Of a stretch of 39,548 bases of DNA, positions 33,882 to 39,548 are shown in pieces (positions within the stretch are counted from its first letter, which is position 1; each line of letters starts with the position of its first letter). Under the pieces are notes generated by a model. The model had not been told where the DNA came from, did not search any database, and saw nothing but the letters and a program-made list of their open reading frames with translations. A program made the translations under genes and the position numbers. Location of the stretch: the NCBI GenBank assembly GCA_947176035.1, contig CAMWPJ010000005.1, positions 1 through 39,548 of the forward strand, written 5' to 3'. The DNA comes from an uncultured Clostridia bacterium (lineage in GTDB: Bacteria; Bacillota; Clostridia; Oscillospirales; Acutalibacteraceae).

Positions 33882-34223
33882 TTGATTATTGGCAAAAGAA
33901 AAAGAATAACTCAAAAGGATGTGATTGACGGTTTAGGGCACCTTGCCTTTGGTGATGTACAGGATGCGATAACACTTCTTTTTGAGACGGAGGATAGCAT
34001 ATTATCCACACTGCCGGGTCTTGATTTGTTTAATATAAGTGAAATAAAAAGACAAAAGGGCGGGGGAATGGAAATCAAATTCTTTGACAGGCTGAAGGCA
34101 CTTGAAAAGCTAAGAGAGATTATTGATGATGATAAAAAGCAGGATGGTACATCCTTTTATGATGCTCTTGAAAAAAGTGCGGCAGGCTTAAAGAATGAAT
34201 ATGAGGTTGAAGATGATGACTGA
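33882..34223 (+). CDS. Phage terminase small subunit-like protein
   Basis: A 113-residue protein just before the large terminase gene, the usual place of the DNA-recognition subunit. Its start (KRKRITQKDVIDGLGHLAFGDVQDAITLLF) has a basic tail and a helix-turn-helix-like segment. The later part, 'LDLFNISEIKRQKGGGMEIKFFDRLKALEKLREI', resembles Firmicutes prophage small terminases. It begins with TTG 33882, with GGAGG at 33873-33877 close in front. Its end overlaps the next start by 11 bases, so the two are coupled. The family call depends on context and a partial pattern. Confidence 0.62.
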   Translation: MIIGKRKRITQKDVIDGLGHLAFGDVQDAITLLFETEDSILSTLPGLDLFNISEIKRQKGGGMEIKFFDRLKALEKLREIIDDDKKQDGTSFYDALEKSAAGLKNEYEVEDDD

Positions 34224-35475
34224 GTTTGTACCATTTTCAAAAAAACAGCTTTGTGTTCTGAATTGGTGGTGCAAAAACAGTAAGCTGAGCAGCAAAAACG
34301 GAATAATCTGCGATGGTGCTGTCAGAAGCGGAAAAACACTGTGTATGAGCCTTTCGTTTGTTTGCTGGGCATTTTACAGCTTTAGTAATACCTCATTTGC
34401 CATGTGCGGAAAAACGATTGCTTCACTCAGACGAAATGTTATAACACCGCTTTTGCCTGTGTTGAGAGAGTTAGGGTTTAGTTGTGATTTTAAAATCAGT
34501 AGAAATTATCTTGAAATTTCAAAGGATAACATTATCAACCGCTTTTATCTTTTCGGCGGCAGGGATGAATCCTCAGCATCACTCATTCAGGGCATGACCT
34601 TGGGTGGAGTAATGCTTGATGAGGTGGCACTTATGCCACGTTCCTTTGTAGAGCAGGCACTTGCACGCTGTTCGCTTGAGAATGCCAAATTCTTTTTTAA
34701 TTGTAATCCGGAGCATCCTTATCACTGGTTTTATACGGAATGGATTAAAAAGCATAAAGAGAAAAATATGTTATATCTCCATTTTACGATGGAGGATAAT
34801 CCGTCACTTTCAGATACAGTGAAAAATCGGTATAAAAGCCTTTATTCGGGAGCTTTTTATGAACGTTTTGTTGAGGGGAAATGGGTGACGGCGGACGGAC
34901 TTGTTTATCCAATGTTCGATTACAGCCGCCATGTAAAAAAGTGTGATGGTTTAATCAGTGAATACTATCTTTCTTGTGATTATGGAACGGTAAATCCATT
35001 TTCTCTGGGATTGTGGGGAAAATGCTATGAGAGCTGGTACAGAATAGATGAATATTATCACTCTAGCAGGGATAAGGGTGTTCAACTGACAGATGAGGAA
35101 TATTATAAAGCTCTTGAGACTCTTGCAGGAGACAGGAATATAAGAGCCCTTATTATTGATCCGTCAGCTGCATCCTTTATTCAGACAGTTAAACGACATA
35201 ACAAATATAAGGTTATCAAGGCGGATAATAATGTGTTGAGTGGTATTAACAGAGTTTGTCAGGCGTTGAAGAATGACAAAATATTCTTTTCTCCTGATTG
35301 CACAGACCTTATAAGGGAATTTTCTGTTTACAGATGGGATAACGGAATAAAAAAGGATGCTCCGAAAAAAGAAAATGATCATGCGATGGACGATATGCGG
35401 TATTTTGTCTCAACTGTGCTTAATAAGCCGGAGAGCAAAAACACTTTCGTTTCATTTGCGATAGAAAGGAAATGA
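34213..35475 (+). CDS. Phage terminase large subunit, PBSX type
   Basis: The packaging motor ATPase and nuclease. The 420-residue product has a Walker A-like motif GAVRSGKT (about 35-42) and Walker B GGVMLDEVAL (about 131-140, Asp136 and Glu137). A C-terminal RNase H-like nuclease follows, with acidic residues in LSCDYGTVNP, ALIIDPSAASF and DHAMDDMRY. The length and motif order fit the Terminase_3/PBSX group. ATG 34213 is preceded by GAGG (34203-34206); ATG 34216 is equally possible. It lies between the small terminase and the portal gene, standard phage order. Confidence 0.92.
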   Translation: MMTEFVPFSKKQLCVLNWWCKNSKLSSKNGIICDGAVRSGKTLCMSLSFVCWAFYSFSNTSFAMCGKTIASLRRNVITPLLPVLRELGFSCDFKISRNYLEISKDNIINRFYLFGGRDESSASLIQGMTLGGVMLDEVALMPRSFVEQALARCSLENAKFFFNCNPEHPYHWFYTEWIKKHKEKNMLYLHFTMEDNPSLSDTVKNRYKSLYSGAFYERFVEGKWVTADGLVYPMFDYSRHVKKCDGLISEYYLSCDYGTVNPFSLGLWGKCYESWYRIDEYYHSSRDKGVQLTDEEYYKALETLAGDRNIRALIIDPSAASFIQTVKRHNKYKVIKADNNVLSGINRVCQALKNDKIFFSPDCTDLIREFSVYRWDNGIKKDAPKKENDHAMDDMRYFVSTVLNKPESKNTFVSFAIERK

Positions 35476-35479
35476 GGCT

Positions 35480-36598
35480 TTGGGCTTATTTAATTTTAAG
35501 AAAAAAAAGAGTATGGCTGTGTCTGCATCTGCAGTCCAGACCAGTGCAAATGCAAAGCATCCGTATTATCAGCTTTGTACATATATGCCGCTGAATAATG
35601 AGACACGTGTTTATGCGGCACTGAGAGATGCGGTACCTATTATTGATGCAGCTATAAATAAAATTGTAAGGCTTACAGAGGGATTTCACTTTGAGACCGG
35701 CGATGAGAGACTTGATTTGCAGATGAACAGCTTTTTTGAGAGGATTAATGTTGGTGGAACACAGCAGGGGATATCAGCATTTATTTCAAATTATCTCAGT
35801 CAGCTTTTAACTATGGGAACAGCAGTGGGTGAAATGCTTATTGGTGAAAACGGAATTTATGCCCTTTATAACAGTGAACTGTCAGAGCTCGAGTTGAAGA
35901 GGGGTAAAAATCCTGTCGATGTGGAATTTTATATTGCTGATAAAAAAGCAGAAAATCCGTTCTTGATTCTTTACTCTGTTTTAAATCCAAAACCCGGGAG
36001 TCTTTGCGGAACAAGTATTTTGCAGGGCTTACCGTTTATCGGTGATATTCTGATGAAAATTTATAATACTATCGGTCAGAATTGGGAGCATGCAGGCAAT
36101 GTCAGATATGCAGTTGTGTGTAAGCCCGGAGAGGATGACTGTGATGCACCAAGCAGAGCCGGTGAGGTTGCACAGGCATGGCGTGATGCTATGGATTCAA
36201 ATAGTGTTAAGGATTTTGTGGCTGTAGGTGATGTAAGTGTGAATGTAATCGGTGCAGACAATGTGTGCCTTGACAGCGAGATACCTGTAAGACAGCTGCT
36301 TGAGCAGATTGTAGCAAAAACAGGTCTGCCGCCGTTTATGCTTGGTCTTACATGGTCATCAACCGAAAGAATGAGCACTCAGCAGTCTGACATTCTGACT
36401 ACTGAGCTTGAATCCTACAGAAGAATATTAACACCTGTGATTTTAAAAATCGGCAATATGTACCTTGCATTGAATGGTAAGAACTGTCATGCGCAGGTAG
36501 TGTGGGATGATATTACACTTCAGGACGAATGTGACAGTGCCAAGGCAAGACTTTATATTGCACAGGCAGAAAAAATTGAAAAGGAGAATTTTATATGA
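35480..36598 (+). CDS. Phage portal protein
   Basis: The 372-residue product is a portal, the dodecameric ring through which DNA enters the head. It contains 'VYAALRDAVPIIDAAINKIVRLTEGF', then a long central domain, and 'LLEQIVAKTGLPPFMLGLTWSSTERMSTQQSDILTTELESYRRILTPVILKI', a segment typical of HK97/SPP1-like portals. The start is TTG 35480 after AAAGGA and GAGG; a later ATG at 35513 would drop the basic N-terminal tail. The TGA overlaps the ATG of the next gene (ATGA). The length is a little short for portals but complete. Confidence 0.88.
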   Translation: MGLFNFKKKKSMAVSASAVQTSANAKHPYYQLCTYMPLNNETRVYAALRDAVPIIDAAINKIVRLTEGFHFETGDERLDLQMNSFFERINVGGTQQGISAFISNYLSQLLTMGTAVGEMLIGENGIYALYNSELSELELKRGKNPVDVEFYIADKKAENPFLILYSVLNPKPGSLCGTSILQGLPFIGDILMKIYNTIGQNWEHAGNVRYAVVCKPGEDDCDAPSRAGEVAQAWRDAMDSNSVKDFVAVGDVSVNVIGADNVCLDSEIPVRQLLEQIVAKTGLPPFMLGLTWSSTERMSTQQSDILTTELESYRRILTPVILKIGNMYLALNGKNCHAQVVWDDITLQDECDSAKARLYIAQAEKIEKENFI

Positions 36599-37563
36599 CA
36601 GGCGGTTATATTGAAAAATCACTTTCACCTCAGAAAAGTGATTTGGAAAAAATCAACAGCTTTACAAGGCGTGAATTTGATTCGGACAGTCTTTATATTT
36701 TCAGTATTGAGCTTTGCAACAATGATATTGACAGGGATTATGAAAAGTTTTCCGTTGAAGCACTTTATCAGCTTAAGGAAAGGTTTGTCGGTAAGACAGG
36801 AATATCCGATCACTCCATGAAGGCTTCTGATCAAAGGGCAAGAATTTTTGATACATGGGTTGAAAAGTCTGACAGTAAAAAAACAGCTGATGGTGATGCT
36901 TTTTACAGACTTATGGCGAAGGCCTATATGGTGAAAAATGAGGAAAATATGCCTTTTATTACCGATATAGATGCAGGAATTAAGAAAGAGGTTTCGGTTT
37001 CCTGTTCGATGGCAAAAAGTGTTTGCTCTGTCTGCGGTATGGATAAAAGAAGCGGACACTGTGAGCATATTGGCGGCAGAGAATATAACGGGAAAATGGC
37101 ATATTCTATATTGTCTGATGTAAGAGATGCTTATGAATTCAGCTTTGTTGCAGTGCCTGCACAGCGCGAAGCAGGAGTTACAAAAGCATTTGATATTGAG
37201 GGAGAGAAAGTAAATATGACAGATATTATTAAAACACTTAAGAACTGTGATGGAAGTGTTACACTCACAAAATCACAGGTGAATACAGTTCTTTGTCATT
37301 TTGATAAGCTTAGTGAGCAAGCTGAGCTTGGCAGAGAATATAAAAAATCATTAATGCAGGAGGTTATAGCCCTTTGTGCGAAGGCTATGCCTGATATGGA
37401 TTTGCAGATCTTCAGTGGTGTTGCACAAGTTATGACCACAAAGGAGCTTTTAACCTTTAAAAAAGCATTTTCAAAACCTTCTGGTGGCGATACAGTGGAA
37501 CTTCAGCTGAGACCTGAACAAACACATAATACAAATAATGCACATGCAAATTATAAAATTTAG
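36595..37563 (+). CDS. Phage prohead protease/scaffold-like protein (XkdF-like position)
   Basis: A 322-residue protein between portal and capsid, the place of the maturation protease. Candidate catalytic residues are His73 in 'GISDHSM' and Ser134 in 'IKKEVSVSCSM', which matches the EVS-type serine motif of prohead proteases. 'DAYEFSFVAVPAQREAGVTKAF' (about 180-200) closes the protease domain. The C-terminal 120 residues are helical and charged, like a scaffold. Unusually, it carries a Cys/His cluster C144-x2-C147-x8-C156-x-H158, a possible zinc knuckle inside the protease domain. The start is coupled to the portal by ATGA overlap. Confidence 0.7.
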   Translation: MTGGYIEKSLSPQKSDLEKINSFTRREFDSDSLYIFSIELCNNDIDRDYEKFSVEALYQLKERFVGKTGISDHSMKASDQRARIFDTWVEKSDSKKTADGDAFYRLMAKAYMVKNEENMPFITDIDAGIKKEVSVSCSMAKSVCSVCGMDKRSGHCEHIGGREYNGKMAYSILSDVRDAYEFSFVAVPAQREAGVTKAFDIEGEKVNMTDIIKTLKNCDGSVTLTKSQVNTVLCHFDKLSEQAELGREYKKSLMQEVIALCAKAMPDMDLQIFSGVAQVMTTKELLTFKKAFSKPSGGDTVELQLRPEQTHNTNNAHANYKI

Positions 37564-37577
37564 GAGGATGAATATTT

Positions 37578-38573
37578 ATGGCATTTGATAATATTAAACT
37601 TGAAAAAGGACTTTACACAACAGGAAAATCATTTACACAGGCACTCGAGGAAATTGATCCGTCTGATAATTATAGGGGAACACCACTTGAGGGACTTGAT
37701 GCGTATGAAAGGCAGCTGAAAAGATTTGATATTAAGGTGTCGGGTTCGAATTCCGATCCTGTTTCAAAATTCTTTGCAACAACTGATTCGGCAGCGCTTT
37801 TCCCTGAATATGTTTCAAGAGCAGTGAAGCTTGGTGTAATGGATAACAATAAAGTTGAAAGAATTACTGCAACTACAACGGAAATTGATGGTATGGATTA
37901 TCGTTCCATTTATATCGGCAATCAGAATACTGATTTTGAGCTCGAGACGGTTGCAGAGGGAGCAGTGCTTCCTGAGCTTAATATCAGACTCAATGATAAG
38001 CTTACAAAGCTTGAAAAGCATGGCAAAATGCTTGTTACATCATATGAGGCAATCAAATTCCAAAAGCTTGATTTATTCACAACTGCGCTTAAGCATATCG
38101 GCAGCAGTATTGCAAACAGTGAATTTTCTCAGGCAATTGATACAATGTTAAATGATGAAAATCTTAAAGTTCGTGCTTTGCAGTCATCGACCGTATCATA
38201 TGCAGATTTTGTAAATATGATTGCAGATTTTATTCCGTATCAGATGACAAGTATGGTTGTGAATCCAAGTACACTTGCCAATATGCTGATTATGCCTGAG
38301 TTCAGGGATTCGCTTGCAGGTCTTGATTTTCACGGTACAGGTAAAATGATTACACCATTCGGCGCAGAGCTTTTTGTGTCAAAGATTGTTGAAAATAATT
38401 TGATACTTGCATTTGATAAAAATTATGCTATTGAAAAGGTTCAGGCCGGCGGAATTATTACTGAGTTCGATAAGCTTATTGACAGACAGCTTGAGCGTGC
38501 TACGGTTTCAACAATCGTCGGTTTTTCAACAATTTACGGCAATGCTGCCACTGCTGTATGTAAATCAAATTAA
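37578..38573 (+). CDS. Phage major capsid protein (HK97-like fold)
   Basis: A 331-residue protein in the capsid position, with AGGAGGATG as a very strong ribosome site, suitable for a protein made in hundreds of copies. The N-terminal about 60 residues are helical and charged (delta-domain-like). Then come 'SDPVSKFFATTDSAALFPEYVSRAV', the E-loop-like region 'ELETVAEGAVLPELNIRLNDKLTKLEKHGKMLVTSYEAIK' and a C-terminal P-domain-like part with 'MVVNPSTLANMLIMPEFRDS'. This arrangement is typical of HK97-fold capsids. I do not identify the exact phage group. Confidence 0.85.
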   Translation: MAFDNIKLEKGLYTTGKSFTQALEEIDPSDNYRGTPLEGLDAYERQLKRFDIKVSGSNSDPVSKFFATTDSAALFPEYVSRAVKLGVMDNNKVERITATTTEIDGMDYRSIYIGNQNTDFELETVAEGAVLPELNIRLNDKLTKLEKHGKMLVTSYEAIKFQKLDLFTTALKHIGSSIANSEFSQAIDTMLNDENLKVRALQSSTVSYADFVNMIADFIPYQMTSMVVNPSTLANMLIMPEFRDSLAGLDFHGTGKMITPFGAELFVSKIVENNLILAFDKNYAIEKVQAGGIITEFDKLIDRQLERATVSTIVGFSTIYGNAATAVCKSN

Positions 38574-38585
38574 AGGATTGATGAA

Positions 38586-38939
38586 ATGACAGATTACAGC
38601 TTAGTTGAAAATGAGCTTGTTCATATTCTTCATTGCGATGCCGAAAAGCTTGGAGAATATGAATCATACATAAATAATGCAGTAGCTTGTATATCATCGC
38701 ATCTTAAAGATATAAAAAACGAAAATGACAGCAGAGTTGTCAGGCTGTGTGCTGCAAAGGCATATTATCAGATTGTATTGTCAAATAATGAGGATGACAT
38801 AACTTCATTTAAGGCGGGGGATGTCTCTTATACAAGATCTTTATCTTCTGTTACAAGAGCCATGGCAATTCTTGATGCAGCTAAAAGCGACTGCAGTGCT
38901 TTGATTAAGAGCAGCAGCTTTTCTTTTGTGGCGGTGTGA
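38586..38939 (+). CDS. Putative head-tail connector protein
   Basis: A 117-residue mostly helical protein right after the capsid gene, where gp6/gp15-like connector (adaptor) proteins are found. It has the pattern 'LGEYESYINNAVACISSHLKD...VVRLCAAKAYYQIVLS' and a C-terminal 'SLSSVTRAMAILDAAKSDCSALI'. The repeated amphipathic helices resemble the adaptor fold. The family match is by position and shape, not a clear signature. GATTGATGAA precedes the ATG without a good ribosome site. The next gene starts one base after the stop. Confidence 0.65.
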   Translation: MTDYSLVENELVHILHCDAEKLGEYESYINNAVACISSHLKDIKNENDSRVVRLCAAKAYYQIVLSNNEDDITSFKAGDVSYTRSLSSVTRAMAILDAAKSDCSALIKSSSFSFVAV

Positions 38940-38940
38940 T

Positions 38941-39300
38941 ATGATAAATAGAGCTGATATTATTAAAAGGCAGCTTAATAAGGCCGGAAAGACAGTTTAT
39001 TTCAAGGATAATAATTGGATGTCGACACCGTTTTATGCCTGTATTTCACCATTGTGGAGAAAAAAGACTGCCAATTTTGAGCCCAAATACACCGAGCTTG
39101 GACAAAGCTTTAGGGAGTATTATTTATATACAGGACCGTATGATCATAATGTAACAGAGCTTTCGACTGAAGCAATGGTGATATGCGGAAAAGATAAGTT
39201 TGAAATAAAAAGTGCGGATGCTGTTGTTTTTAGTGAGGAGATTATTTATTATACAGCAGTTTTAAAGAAGCTAAAGGGGGATGACGGTTTTGAGAATTGA
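38941..39300 (+). CDS. Phage head-closure-like hypothetical protein
   Basis: A 119-residue protein in the head-completion part of the module. I do not recognise a named family. The sequence is strand-rich (KTVYFKDNNWMSTPFYACISPLWRKK...REYYLYTGPYDHNV...AVVFSEEIIYYTAVLKKL), compatible with the small beta-barrel head-closure or stopper proteins usually encoded here. The start is ATG 38941, one base after the previous stop, with only a weak GGTG site. The frame can be read from 38926, but that would overlap its neighbour. It ends overlapping the next start by 11 bases. Confidence 0.6.
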   Translation: MINRADIIKRQLNKAGKTVYFKDNNWMSTPFYACISPLWRKKTANFEPKYTELGQSFREYYLYTGPYDHNVTELSTEAMVICGKDKFEIKSADAVVFSEEIIYYTAVLKKLKGDDGFEN

Positions 39301-39548
39301 AAATGTGGTTGACGATATTATTGATATGATTAAGGCTGATGCTTATTTTTCAAATATCAGAGTTGTAAAAGCATATCCCTGCTCGACGGCTCCAACACAT
39401 CTTGCTAATGAGACAATTGCAATTGGCATTGATGAAATAAGCTTTTCATCGATGAGTGTGGATGAACGAAGCAGGGAGGGCAATATTGCTGTGTTTATGG
39501 ACATTTTTGGTCCGATCAAAATCAGCAGCTCAAGAGCGTCTGATCTTG
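39290..39548 (+). CDS. Partial phage protein, possible tail-terminator (minor tail) protein
   Basis: The gene begins at TTG 39290 with AAAGGGGGA (39274-39282) as ribosome site and is cut by the window end after 86 codons. The product reads 'MRIENVVDDIIDMIKADAYFSNIRVVKAYPC', then 'NETIAIGIDEISFSSMSVD' and 'IAVFMDIFGPIKI'. It is a helix followed by strands, like the small tail-terminator/joining proteins encoded at this place in long-tailed phages. The function is inferred from position and fold pattern only. Confidence 0.55.
   Translation, partial: MRIENVVDDIIDMIKADAYFSNIRVVKAYPCSTAPTHLANETIAIGIDEISFSSMSVDERSREGNIAVFMDIFGPIKISSSRASDL

Overview
The window is AT-rich chromosomal DNA from an obligately anaerobic Gram-positive bacterium. 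It is most like a gut clostridium of the Ruminococcaceae/Oscillospiraceae type. The evidence is a Firmicutes-style L27 with a cleavable N-terminal extension beside its Prp protease, strong GGAGG ribosome sites, consensus sigma-A promoters, many U-tailed intrinsic terminators, a class III (oxygen-sensitive) ribonucleotide reductase and a full-length pyruvate:ferredoxin oxidoreductase. The genus is an inference, not something the sequence proves.

Layout. Positions 36-613: a small type II toxin-antitoxin pair. 617-1682: rplU-prp-rpmA behind a near-consensus promoter and a structured leader. 1706-2347: an SGNH esterase. 2703-6914: a lower-glycolysis cluster, pgk, an unknown zinc-ribbon gene, tpiA and gpmI. 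6943-10219: a methyltransferase and three HAD phosphatases, with a palindromic intergenic repeat. 10340-13250: anaerobic nucleotide reduction, nrdD and nrdG, behind two NrdR-type boxes. 13268-18143: an MBL-fold protein, gdhA, a PAS protein, a pnuC-type transporter with a riboswitch-like leader, and a metallophosphoesterase. 18346-18421: tRNA-Arg(CCG). 18578-20784: a divergent MFS/LysR pair. 20987-29157: mixed housekeeping genes including an M28 peptidase, a second metallophosphoesterase, an aldose-epimerase-like protein, NAD synthetase and a lipoprotein. 29320-32844: nifJ. 33008-33604: a zinc-ribbon membrane protein. 33882 to the window end: a phage packaging and head module in PBSX-like order (small terminase, large terminase, portal, protease, capsid, connectors), cut by the window edge.

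How the genes fit together. pgk, tpiA, gpmI and nifJ lead from triose phosphates to acetyl-CoA and reduced ferredoxin. NrdD/NrdG make deoxynucleotides without oxygen. GdhA links carbon and ammonia metabolism. NadE and the PnuC-type transporter bear on NAD supply.

The observations most worth following are: (i) the leader RNA before pnuC, which has its own promoter, a compact hairpin domain and mutually exclusive antiterminator/terminator pairings; (ii) the pair of NrdR boxes 41 bp apart before nrdD; (iii) a phage head module that begins directly after host genes with no visible integrase or repressor; and (iv) the unknown zinc-ribbon gene inside the glycolytic cluster. I saw no CRISPR array, insertion sequence or rRNA.
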